From Bedellia somnulentella (taxonomy: Eukaryota; Arthropoda; Insecta; Lepidoptera; Bedelliidae), in NCBI GenBank assembly GCA_963576735.1, contig OY755186.1:11457970-11521969 (forward strand): a DNA stretch of 64,000 nt, given 5' to 3'. The first letter of the stretch is position 1; each line of letters begins with the position of its first letter. Below the pieces are notes generated by a model, which was not told where the DNA came from, searched no databases, and saw only the letters and a program-made list of their open reading frames with translations. A program made the translations under genes and the position numbers. Below are positions 53,985 through 63,764 of the stretch, piece after piece.

Positions 53985-54911
53985 AGGTACGTAGATGATA
54001 CTTTTGCAATCCTACCCAAAAACATAGTCTCTGCATTCTTAGACCATCTTAATTCCATTAACCCTAAGATCCAATTTACAATGGAATTAGAGACTAATAA
54101 TAGTTTAGCCTTTCTAGATGTCCTCTTGATAAGGAATTCTGATAACTCAATTAGTCACACAGTTTATAGGAAACCCACCCACACTGATAGGTACCTCAAT
54201 GGTGACTCACACCACCATCCATCTCAGTTAGCTACTGTTGGTAAAACTTTGTTTCAGAGAGCCAAACATCTTTGTGACGAACACCATCTTGCTGGAGAGC
54301 TCAGTCATGTGAAACAAGTTCTTCACAACAACAAGCTGAAATTGCCCCGCCAACGTCACCGCTCCTCCGATAAACCACCTACTGTTGAAAGACTCCCTGC
54401 AACTCTACCTTTTGTAAAGGGTGTAACAGACAAAATTAGTACTGTGTTACAGCGTGCTTCCATTAAGACCTACTTCAAGCCGCACCAAAAGATAAGTCAG
54501 TTTCTAAGACCTATCAAATGTCAGATCCCTTTACAAGATGCAGGCGTTTATAAACTAGACTGTGAGTGTGGTCTTTCATACATCGGCCAAACAAAGCGTA
54601 GTGTAGCAACTCGCGTTAGAGAACATATTGCTGATATGAAGAATAGGCGTCCTGGAAGATCTGCTTTGTGTGAACACACCTTCGATAAGCCAAACCACCA
54701 CATGCGTTTTGACAAACCTACAATTCTAGCAAAAGAGAATCGATTGATACCTAGAATGATACGCGAGTCTATTGAAATAAAGAAACATCCAAACTTCAAT
54801 AGAGATGATGGTTGGCAATTACCACCTGCTTGGAACCCGATCATTAGCACAACCAAGCGAGGGAAGAACACTAGCAAGAATCCAGATAACATTAGCTCTT
54901 TTTGTACATAG
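53985..54911 (+). pseudogene. Penelope-like RT C-terminus plus GIY-YIG endonuclease
   Basis: Open frame of about 308 codons entered without a Met: RYVDDTFAILP carries the catalytic YVDD of the reverse transcriptase, followed by the RT thumb (NSLAFLDVLL, VYRKPTHTDRYLN). The nuclease begins GVYKLDCECGLSYIGQTKRS, the GIY-YIG signature, with R and E positions in VRVREHI-type sequence and a final NRDDGWQLPPAWNP. The nuclease would nick target DNA for priming. The N-terminal two thirds of the polyprotein are missing, so the copy is dead, but the remaining frame has no stop, suggesting fairly recent arrival. Confidence 0.9.
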
Positions 54912-55006
54912 CAAATATTAAACGCAAATGTAACTTAAAATTTTGTGAAGGTAGTTAGTATTAATAATTTTATAGTACTGTATAATGACAAATAACACCT
55001 CAGTCT

Positions 55007-55049
55007 TCCCGTGACCATGATAACTGAAAAGTTTTCGAAACGTCGGGCT
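55007..55049 (+). ncRNA. hammerhead-ribozyme-like motif of the Penelope-like element
   Basis: CCCGTGACCATGATAACTGA to CGAAACGTCGGGC: a CNTGATA-like box, a small stem AACT-GAAA-AGTT, then CGAAAC and CGGG able to pair with CCCG upstream. Penelope-like elements are known to carry minimal hammerheads with CTGATGA and GAAA boxes. Here the first box differs from consensus (ATGATA), so catalysis is doubtful. Confidence 0.35.
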
Positions 55050-55233
55050 TTAAAAATAATGTAATAATACGCGATTAAAATATCCGAAAATCAAAAGTTG
55101 TTTCAATTATAAATCGTATTTATTTGTTATTATGGTGCAGCACTCTATAAAAAAAAACATAAATTAATTTCTAGTATATCATAGTTTTGGGTGATCTTAA
55201 CTTTAATATTTATAACCATCCATTAAACTTTAT

Positions 55234-55388
55234 TCAAACATACATATTCTCACGCCATTAGTTCCCATTAGGGTAGGCAGAGACTATCGATCGCCACTTT
55301 GTACGATCCTGGCAAACCTCTCTGGCTTCGTTCACATCCATCAATCCTTTCATACATGCTCTTTTGTTCTTCATACTTCGGGCACGTG
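55234..55388 (-). repeat. LINE3, 5' truncated, with 18-bp target duplication
   Basis: Flanks CCATCCATTAA-A/G-CTTTAT at 55216-55233 and 55389-55406 (one mismatch). Insert runs from ACATATTCTCACGCCATTAG through the DRTKWRS coding end to CTTCATACTTCGG. Confidence 0.82.
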
Positions 55389-55599
55389 CCATCCATTAAG
55401 CTTTATGAAACGTCTTAAAAAATTTAACTTTACCAAGTGACTCAAGAAAATATTCGGATTGTGATTTCATTCATGTTTAACTAATGGCACTAATCATTTG
55501 TAGTTAATTATCAATTACTAACTACTACAAGATAAACTCAAGCTAAGGAGCATTTTTACGTATAACTGGTAAGACAGATTCAAAAACCATTTTAACACG

Positions 55600-55847
55600 A
55601 CATACATACGTATACTCACACCCATAAATTCCAAAAAGGGGTAGCCAGAGATTCAGAGCCTAAAACTCCTCAGCGACATTTAGAAGTTGGTAGGGGACAA
55701 GATGGTAGGAATAAAGTATCGTTGGTGATGGGTCTCCACCCGTATCGCCTAAAAACCACTTTAAATAGCCCCATACCCTTAGTCGCCTCTTACGACACCC
55801 GTGGGTAGAAAGGGGTAGTAACATTCTAAGCCGGCACTACACGACGT
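55600..55847 (-). repeat. SINE2 copy, subfamily B
   Basis: CATACATACGTATACTCACA to GCCGGCACTACACGACG; B-type GATGGTAGGAATAAAGTATC and ACGACACCCGTGGGTAGAAA. Confidence 0.82.
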
Positions 55848-55852
55848 TTAGT

Positions 55853-55915
55853 TCATACATGCTCTTTTATTCTTCATACTTCGGACGCCTACCTTTTTGA
55901 AAACACTCTCTATTT
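55853..55915 (-). repeat. LINE3 internal fragment abutting SINE2
   Basis: TCATACATGCTCTTTTATTC, then TTCGGACGCCTACC and AACACTCTCTATTTGG; matches coding sequence of the 18.5-kb copy (about 18605-18670) but lacks the LINE3 3' end. Confidence 0.65.
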
Positions 55916-56469
55916 GGGAACATCAGTAATAAAGATGTATATTTAAAAAGATACAAAAAACATTGAACCATAAAAATACAAATTCTTATTACACTTGTAG
56001 AAAGTCCAAAGCGGATAGAAGAAGCCACTTAAAAAGATTGGCACTCAGCGACCCGACATAATCTATGCAAATTACGTTAAATTAGAGATCGTCAACACTG
56101 AGCGCCTCAACTCCTCGACAAGTCATTTGGAGCAAACCCTCGTCTATTTATTAATATTTATTCTGCACCTCGCCTCTTTGGAAAAAATGAAAATCTCAAA
56201 AGAAACACTTCTGATGAAATGAATAAATATTATCCAATTTCTGATGAGGCTAAATATGTAAATTATGTAAATAATGTCTCCAGATGCTTGGGTGGAGTGT
56301 CGTCTTATTTTGCAATTAGGTTGTCAGAGTGCATAGACCCTATGTATTTTTGATATATTATTTCGATAACTTGATTGAAGTGCCTAGCTCTGCTTGTCCC
56401 AAGCGTATTTTTCAAGTGTTTAAACCTAAACCGACCGATTAAACCGATTAAACTCACAGTTTCAAGTAG

Positions 56470-56716
56470 CTGTGTAGTGTCGGCTTAGAATAGCACTACC
56501 CCATTTCTTCCGGTGGGTGTACATAAGAGGCGACTAACGGTATTGGGGCTTTAAAGGGATTATTGGGCGATGCGGTTGGAGACCCTTCACCAACAACCTT
56601 TTTTTTACCATCTTTTCCCCACTCAACTTTCCAAAGGTGGCTGAGGAATTTCTCATTACATAGCTCTGGCTACCCCATCTAGGGATTTATAGCCGCGAGT
56701 ATATGTATGTATGTAT
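56470..56716 (+). repeat. SINE2, full length, with 11-bp target duplication
   Basis: GTTTCAAGTAG (56459-56469) and GTTTCAACTAG (56717-56727), one mismatch. A-box-like GGCGACTAACGG (56529-56540) and B-box-like GGTTGGAGACCC (56574-56585). Confidence 0.87.
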
Positions 56717-56941
56717 GTTTCAACTAGATTGAAATATATTTAAAAGAAAATAGAGATGAGGTAACTTTAGTGTCAACTTAGGTTAGCATGAACACATTCC
56801 TTTGCAGGGGCGACTCAAAGTTCTGGGGTGTGATTGCTGGCTGATGTAGTTGAAGAACCAACCATCCTTTGTTCTACATTTAAATTCGTCTGCCATACAC
56901 TTACAATCCCACAAATTTCTAAGAATTTATGGTATTCTATA

Positions 56942-57068
56942 TACATACATACATATACTCACGGCTATAAATCCCTGGAAGGGAATTAGAAATTCCTCAA
57001 CCACTTTTGGAAAGTTATGTGGGGAAAAGATGTTTAGATAAATGATAATGATAAATGGTATGGTATTT
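56942..57068 (-). repeat. SINE2, 5' truncated, with exact 12-bp target duplication
   Basis: TGGTATTCTATA at 56930-56941 and 57069-57080. The SINE part (56942-57030) lacks the GGGGTAGCCAGAGCTAAG stretch, and 57031-57068 is non-SINE sequence within the duplication limits. Confidence 0.8.
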
Positions 57069-57080
57069 TGGTATTCTATA

Positions 57081-58010
57081 TGTTATTATTTGATTATGAT
57101 TTTTCGTTTCCTCAATTTGGGTTTGATTTAGAGTGTAAACAGCCCTCGTATGGTTAACGGAACAATGACTATGAGTTTAATGATGTTAAAACACTTGTTC
57201 AAATTACCTGTATGTTTTAAATGGTTCTATAAATTACAAGGATTGTTGTTAGTGGTTCTAATGCTCTGACCAACCTTTTATAGTATTTCTGGCGTGGTCA
57301 TATATTACGACCGAATGTTTATGCGTGTACCTTTCTAAATATTAAACCATAATATTTCAATCCCAATTATCTTATTGCAATGCGGTCTCTAGGTGTGCTG
57401 ACTAAGTTTATCTTAATAAATGGTTTTATGCCCTTGAAAACACAGCAAAACACATGGGCAAACCTGAAAACAATACTTTTACGGCCGCGGTATCAAAATA
57501 GAAAGTAGCCGAAAATATTTTTTGTCGGCAACGCGGCAAAGCTGGACAAAACCGAGATGCAATAAAAATCGTACCATTTGCTTCCTAACATTGTTTTTGT
57601 AGACCCAAAAGTTATAAAACACATTTCGTTGAGGGTAAGTGGCGGCGAGGCTAAAGAAAGCTACCGTGCTCCGCGTTCTATGGCGAAGACAATAAAAATA
57701 TTACTTTAATTGTAGGCTTCGTCTTCCTAACAAAGATAATTGAGCGAGTAAGAAAAAGAGGGAAAATAGGCTATGAATTTCTATGCGACAGTTGTCGTGG
57801 TATTTTTTGAATACTTTGATGATGGTTTGATTCGAACTGAGTTATTAAAAATTGCTCTCGAAAGCTTTGTTTTAAATCTCATTCAAACAAATTTAAATCC
57901 AATAAACAAAAAGTATTTGGTTTATTTAAACTGAACTAGACCAAAAAACTGCCACAATTTTGAAGTTTTAGTTATGGATTAACACTATTTCAAAACCCTT
58001 CTTACTTTAA
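57081..58010. other. intergenic, nothing recognised
   Basis: No gene or repeat that I can name. Confidence 0.4.
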
Positions 58011-59280
58011 GCGTATAGTATCAGCTTAGATCAGCACTAGTCCATTTTTTCCTGCGGATGTTGAAGGAGCCAAATTTTGGAATTGGGGCTTTTTAAGTGA
58101 ATGCTGAGCAATTTAGCTGGAGACTTTCACGAACCATTGTTTATCTATACTAATATTATAAAGCTGAAGAGTTTGTTTGTTTGAACGCTAGGATCTCAGG
58201 AACTACCCAATCAAATTGAAAAATTCTTTTTGTGTTGGATAGTCCATTCATTGAGGAAGGTTTTAGGCTATATATCATCACGCTACGACCAACAGGAGCA
58301 AACTATCAGCGAATAATGTTGCAAAAACGGGGATAATTATTCATACTAAGGCTTCCGTTGTGTGCGCTGCGTAAACGGTTTAAGTTACCCAACAAAAATG
58401 TATTAAAGAATTATTTCTCTTTAAATGATCTAAAAAAATGCCCGCGACAGTATATGTCTAACTTTTAAGTTTCACTTACTATAACCATTTTTATGGTAAA
58501 TAAATTTGGTCGAATTTAATGCATAATTGCCATAATGTTTTATCAACATAATATTAATTTTTATCTAAATAAATATGTTGTTGATTGAGAGTATTTAATT
58601 GAGAACAAAATTATACTTGACATCACTTAATTTAAATAAACATCTTAGAAGATAATACAATTTTAAAATTACTCCGTAACAAAATTTACACGCGTGCATG
58701 AAGCGCAAGACAAGACGCTGCGCTGGCCGGCGAGCGAGGTCACCTGCGCGAGAAGCTTATGTTTAAGCCTATCCTATTAATATTATAAATGTGAAAGTTT
58801 TGATGTTTGTGTGTTTGTAGCTAAATGAAGACTAATTCACAGAACGTATTTAAAATATTATTTACAGGAAGCCAGATAATGATCCCAATTAACACAATAG
58901 GACACTTTTTATCCCAGAAAAATTAAGAGATCAATAAATTTTCTTAAAAAATGGTTAAACAGACTAACTGACTAAGAATCAATGCTCAGCCGAAACTACT
59001 ATACTTATAAACATAAAATTTATAAAGTGAAAAAATTGTGAGGACACTATGAAAAACACCTTTTTTCTCATCGCATTACAGAGACCCTCAACAGGTCAGT
59101 TAAATATTTCAGTTTGACGACGTGAAAGTCTACACTTTTGACAGTACGAAGTCTGTGGGGTCAGCTAGTTTTACCATATTTTTCCCACTCGACTTCCATA
59201 AATGGCCGTGAAGTTTCGTATGCAGAAGCACCAGCTACCCCTTTTTGAGATTTATGCTTTCAGTATATATATATTTTTAT
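58011..59280 (+). repeat. SINE2 split by a Helitron
   Basis: Left part 58011-58143 ends CCATTGTTTA; right part 59169-59280 begins TTTTACCATATTTTTCCCAC. Joined, they follow the family order exactly (…CTTTA/TTTTACCATC…). Confidence 0.82.
58144..59168 (+). mobile_element. non-autonomous Helitron, 1025 bp, nested in SINE2
   Basis: Starts TCTATACTAATATTATAAAG after A and ends CAGCTAG before T. The interrupted SINE2 proves both ends. A second Helitron-type start (CCTATTAATATTATAAATG) occurs inside at about 58772, so this may be a composite. No Rep/helicase frame. Confidence 0.83.
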
Positions 59281-59896
59281 GCATGAAGTTCATCTAAAAC
59301 ATTGATACATTAAGCTTATTTTATTTTTAATAGTTGGAAAATACCTCATCACTAAGAACATGTGCATTTTCTACCCACTAACAATACTGGTAACACGTAA
59401 GACAACATTGATGACCCAAAACTGGATTAGAACCATATTCTAAACAATGCTTATGATCACAAAGCTCACAAGTTTAGTTTTTGCTTGTTCTATTATTAAG
59501 ATTGTTTTCAAACATTCCAATAAAAAAAACGTTTATTGTGACACAAAGAAATAATAACAATAAGCTGGAACATAGTTAAGATGAGATGGAATAATAACTA
59601 TTATCTGATTTCATCACTCTTTGACACACATGTTTTTAGTAAGAAATGAAAACAATTACACAGGGGTTCCTAAAAAGGCTAAGCCTGTGACTTAGGAAAC
59701 CAAGTAATAACAAATTAAAATGTAGTAAATTGAATCAATCAGAAATGTATTAGAAATAGTATTAATATTAATATTAAATTCAACGAAAGTTTAATTAAAC
59801 GTACAAATTTACTTTTTGGTATAGTCTGTCACTATGACCAAATGTCCGAAATTTGTTATTGAAATTATTTGAATATATTCCCCAACAATATAATAT
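59281..59896. other. intergenic, nothing recognised
   Basis: AT-rich, no supported feature. Confidence 0.4.
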
Positions 59897-60680
59897 TTTT
59901 AACCGACTTCAAAAAAGGAGGTTCTCAGTTCGATTGTTTGTATGTATGTATGTATGTATGTATGTATAATTGTCCGCGATTATCTCGAGTTTGGCTTAAG
60001 CTATTTGGATGCGGTTTTCAGAACAGTATTCGTTACATTTAGGAGAAGGTTTTAGTGCCTTAACCGACCAAAAAAAGAAAGGAGGTTCTGTGTTTGACCT
60101 GTATGTATGTCTGTTGGTCCGCGATTATCTCACGTTTGGCTTAAGCTATTTGGATGCGGTTTTCAGAAAAGTATTCGTTACATTAAGGAGAAGGTTTTTG
60201 TGCCTTAACCGACCAAAAAAAGAAAGAAGGTTCTGTGTTTGACCTGTATGTATGTCTGTTGGTCCGCGATTATCTCACGTTTGGCTTAAGCTATTTGGAT
60301 GCGGTTTTCAGAAAAGTATTCGTTACATTTAGAAGATGGGTTATGTGATTTAACCGACTCTAAAAGAAAGGAGGTTCTGTGTTTGACCTGCATGTATGTA
60401 TGTTGGTCGGCGATTATCTCGCGTTTCGCTTAAGCTATTTAGATGCGATTTTCAGAAAAGTACTTGTTACTTTCAGGACAAGGTTTTAGTGATCTAACCG
60501 TCTCAAAAAAGGAGTTTCTGAGTTTCACCTACAAGTATGTATGTAAGTTTGAAGGTTCTTAGTTATTATTAGACAAAGAGTTATCAGTTTATGTTATTAC
60601 ATTCAGGATAAGGTTTAAGTTCTTTAACCGACTCGAAAAAAAGGAGGTTTCTTAGTTTGAAATATAAGTATGTATGTAAA
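59897..60680. repeat. minisatellite, ~145-bp unit, about five copies
   Basis: Unit starts AACCGAC at 59901, 60062, 60207, 60352, 60496 (AACCGTC) and 60626: spacings 161, 145, 145, 144 and 130. Each carries AAAAGGAGGTTCT, a (TATG)n run, GCGATTATCTC, TTGGCTTAAGCTATTTGGAT and GGTTTTCAGAA. The unit start is the same as the interspersed repeat at 16.6-16.8 kb. Confidence 0.85.
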
Positions 60681-60837
60681 GTTATCAATACTACACAGAT
60701 ATTTATCAATATAATGTTAATAACGTTTTTTTATTAGTAATAAACAGAGTTACTAAATTATTAAACAAAAAAGTATATAAAAACATGAATAAATTACTCT
60801 TAATTATATTGACGAAAAAAATATATATTGCAACATC

Positions 60838-61080
60838 ATGTTTCTCATTCTGGTCATTTCAATCAAGGCTCTTTCGTCATGGGGATGGTTAAGTAATTTC
60901 TTTGAATCTATATCACTTAAAGCCATCTCATCAAGGGATTTTACACGACTCAACGCTACATATATATAAGAGTGTTTCTTCGCATTTGTGATAGGTGAAC
61001 TTCTCTTTGCTCATCTGTTTCGGCAGCAAGAGTAGCACGCTGACGATCTCTCTCATTCTGAAGAGCAAGCACGAGTTATC
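60838..61080 (-). pseudogene. decayed Helitron Rep/helicase remnant
   Basis: Two frames on the minus strand. Upstream (61062-60970): NERDRQRATLAAETDEQRE, like the R-A-x-E-T-x-E-x-R repeats near the N-terminus of Helitron proteins. Downstream (60971-60838): YVALSRVKSLDEMALSDIDS, then HPHDERALIEM, like the C-terminus of the PIF1-type helicase. They meet at a TATATATA tract with a frame change, so the middle (Rep domain and most of the helicase) is deleted. Confidence 0.65.
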
Positions 61081-61441
61081 GACACGATAACGGTTAGAAT
61101 GAGATGGCAGTATACGATACTAAGTAAGTGCGTAAAAGATGGCTGCTTTATCCCACGCGATAACTAGTTTAAATATGGCTCGTGCTTGCCCTGCTGAAGT
61201 CTTTGTTTTTTTTCGATGGGTGTTTCGTTCACCCTTACGCGACTTTTCCTTAAAGCATCCTTTGATTTTCTATCTAGGCCCGCAGGTAAACAAAATAGTA
61301 ACAAGTAAGCTAAAGTCATAATAACAAATATTATAACTACCTGTTAAAAAAACTATAAAATAAACGGACAGTAAAACTTATCTCTAAAAAACTATCACTA
61401 ATTCACTAAAAAAACTCAGAGTGATTTAAGAACTTATCACT

Positions 61442-62506
61442 AAAAAGTATGAAATAAAAAACAAAAACAAAAACTTCAAATTAAAAACTAAACAGAAAAA
61501 AAACAAATATTGTTACTTAAACTATATTATTATTTTTTATTTAAAAAAGAACCGCCTTCAAAAATCCAACTGAAAAGTATAAAATAATTTTTATTTATTT
61601 TATTATGTACAACTCTATTCAACTTCTTCTTGTTGAAGTCGGTGCCAAACAGACAAATCCAAAATGAAAATTGCTACATAGAGAAAACCATACGAATAAT
61701 AAATCAATCGATAGTGCCTCAACAACAGTAACACAATCGCGCTCAAAAATCAAGAAATTTCATCCGCTCGCAACGACGTCGCTTTATAAAGGATGGAATT
61801 GGGGGACAGTGAGCGGTGCTTAGCCTGGTGTGCATGCGTCGCACTCCGCAGAGAAATTATCATAATATACATGTCACCGTAAAACTGTAAATACTAGTAA
61901 ATTATAATTTTAGATAGATAGCGAGATAGTAAACTAACGTTAGGTTAGGTTATGTCAGATTATCAGATTTCAAACTAACGGAATTAACAATTCGACAGAG
62001 ACATGCATGCACCGAGTTGGCACAACCAAAACTTCTAACACTTTGTAAAAAGACGATCGAGAATCTAAATCACTACATAGTATAAAACAAAGTCGCTTTC
62101 TCTATCCATGTCTGGGATATAGGGACATCCTTATGTATAATTTAATCTGTAAAACTACGAAATGAATTTTGATGCGAATTTTTTTATTAATTGATTAAAA
62201 AGGAAGGTTTATAAGGATGATATACGCTGATGGGGTGGAGAACTCACTCAACTAGGGCGGGCCACTAATATTCGTTCTTCTTTGTCATGAAAATTGGTTT
62301 GGCACCGACTTCAAAAAGAAGAAGTTGAATAGAGTTGTACATAATAAAATAAATAAAAATTATTTTATACTTTTCAGTTGGATTTTTGAAGGCGGTTCTT
62401 TTTTAAATAAAAAATAATAATATAGTTTAAGTAACAATATTTGTTTTTTTTCTGTTTAGTTTTTAATTTGAAGTTTTTGTTTTTGTTTTTTATTTCATAC
62501 TTTTTT
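61442..62506. mobile_element. foldback element, 208-bp arms, 648-bp centre
   Basis: Arms 61442-61649 and 62298-62506 are inverted and almost identical (one clear mismatch). Inner border TTTGGCACCGACTTCAA. The centre has no coding frame; it includes TTTATAAAGGATGG (61771) and a GC-rich patch. Likely a recent non-autonomous DNA element. Confidence 0.8.
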
Positions 62507-62766
62507 ATTAATTCTTATCAACTAAAATTCAATGATCAATTGACGTTCCTACAATTATTAGTTTCTAAATGCATACTTTTTGAAACTATTTTATTGTGAT
62601 GATTGCGGATACAAATAAATTTTGTGAAAATAATTGATAAATTAGTTCAATACCTTTTAATGTTTCTAATCCGAGAATGTTTCATAAAGAGCAATCGTAA
62701 AATCTACCACTAGGTACAATAGCAGACCCGAATGATAGTTTAAAACCAGAGATTTTTCATGAGATA

Positions 62767-63013
62767 CATACATACATACATATACTCACGGTTATAATTC
62801 CCTAGAAGGGGTAGCCAGAGCTAAGGAAATATAAATTCCTTAGCCACTTTTGGAAGTTGAGTGGGGAAAAGGCGGTAAAATAAAGGTTTTTGGTGATGGG
62901 TCTCCAACCGCATCGCCCAAAAATCCAATAAAAGCCCCAATGCCCTTAGTCGCCTCTTACGACACCGGTGGGTAGAAAGGGGTAGCGACATTCTAAGCCG
63001 GCACTACACGGCA
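62767..63013 (-). repeat. SINE2 copy, subfamily B
   Basis: (CATA)n then TATACTCACGG to GCCGGCACTACACGGCAA. Possible short target duplication GAGATA (62761-62766 and 63015-63020). Confidence 0.84.
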
Positions 63014-63129
63014 AGAGATATTTTCTAAAATGCCTTGTTTTCATCAATCTTAATGACAACGGGTTATTATCTCGTCTTGGTTATTAATCCGTTCAACTAT
63101 TGAGCTATCTACACTTGAACATTATAAAA

Positions 63130-63360
63130 ACATACATTATACTCAAAGCCATAAATCCCTAAAAGAGGTATCCAGAGCTTCAGAGCTGGAAATTCCTCAG
63201 CCACATTTAGAATTGATAGGGGACAAGATGGTAGGAATAAAGTATCGTTGGCGATGGGTTTCCAACCGTATCGCAGAAAAACCACCTAAAAAACTCATTT
63301 TCTTAGTCGCCTCTTACGACATCCGTGGGCAGTGACATTCTAGGCCGGCACTACACGGCA
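63130..63360 (-). repeat. SINE2 copy, subfamily B
   Basis: ACATTATACTCAAAGCCATA to GGCCGGCACTACACGGCA. Confidence 0.8.
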
Positions 63361-63390
63361 TAAAATACAGTACAAAAAGGTGAAATTTAA

Positions 63391-63753
63391 CATAACATAG
63401 CATAAACGTTCACGCCGAATATCCCCGAGGGGGTTGGCAGAGGTACTAATACTTCTGAACATCACGTGACTTTGTCACCTGGTGTTCAGAGTACCCACGT
63501 TTTGCATGGACAGTGTACTCACGTGATAGGGGGCAGGCCTATCGCCGTTTTGTACGAATACACTGTCACATGACTAAGTACAACTCAGCCATGTGGGTTT
63601 CCTCACGATGTTTTCCCTCACCGTTAACAACCATGATAAATAAACCACACTTATGTCTTTAGAAAAGACAAATTGGTGTAGGCCCGACCCAGGATTTGAA
63701 CACTAGTCGTTTGCACGATAACCGAGTGTTCTACCCACTGGGCTATCACGGTT
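63391..63753 (-). repeat. SINE1, full length, with exact 11-bp target duplication
   Basis: GTGAAATTTAA at 63380-63390 and 63754-63764. 363 bp: head AACCGTGATAGCCCAGTGGG, B-box-like GTTCAAATCCTGGGTC, body, and CCCC-CTCGGGG-ATATTCGGCG terminal module with CATAACATAG-type tail. Best reference copy of the family here. Confidence 0.88.
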
Positions 63754-63764
63754 GTGAAATTTAA

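Larger units (their letters stand above)
53927..55122 (+). mobile_element. Penelope-like element, 5' truncated, with 13-bp target duplication
   Basis: Element 53940-55109 between direct repeats TAAATCGTATTTA (53927-53939 and 55110-55122). It keeps only the end of the reverse transcriptase (YVDD box) and the GIY-YIG endonuclease. Its 3' part has GTTTTCGAAACGTCGGGC (55031-55048), a sequence class typical of Penelope-like elements. A 10-bp piece near the 5' junction (53971-53980, ATAATTGAAA) is the inverse of the 3' terminus. Confidence 0.85.

Noticed and set aside
60009..60242. 77-codon open frame
   Set aside because: Spans units of the 145-bp minisatellite; repeated peptide follows from the repeat.
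59897..60680. CRISPR-like array
   Set aside because: Whole 145-bp units are repeated, without short repeats and unique spacers, and the genome is eukaryotic.
61938..61952. Telomeric TTAGG repeats (GTTAGGTTAGG)
   Set aside because: Only two units, no array; chance or trivial interstitial site.
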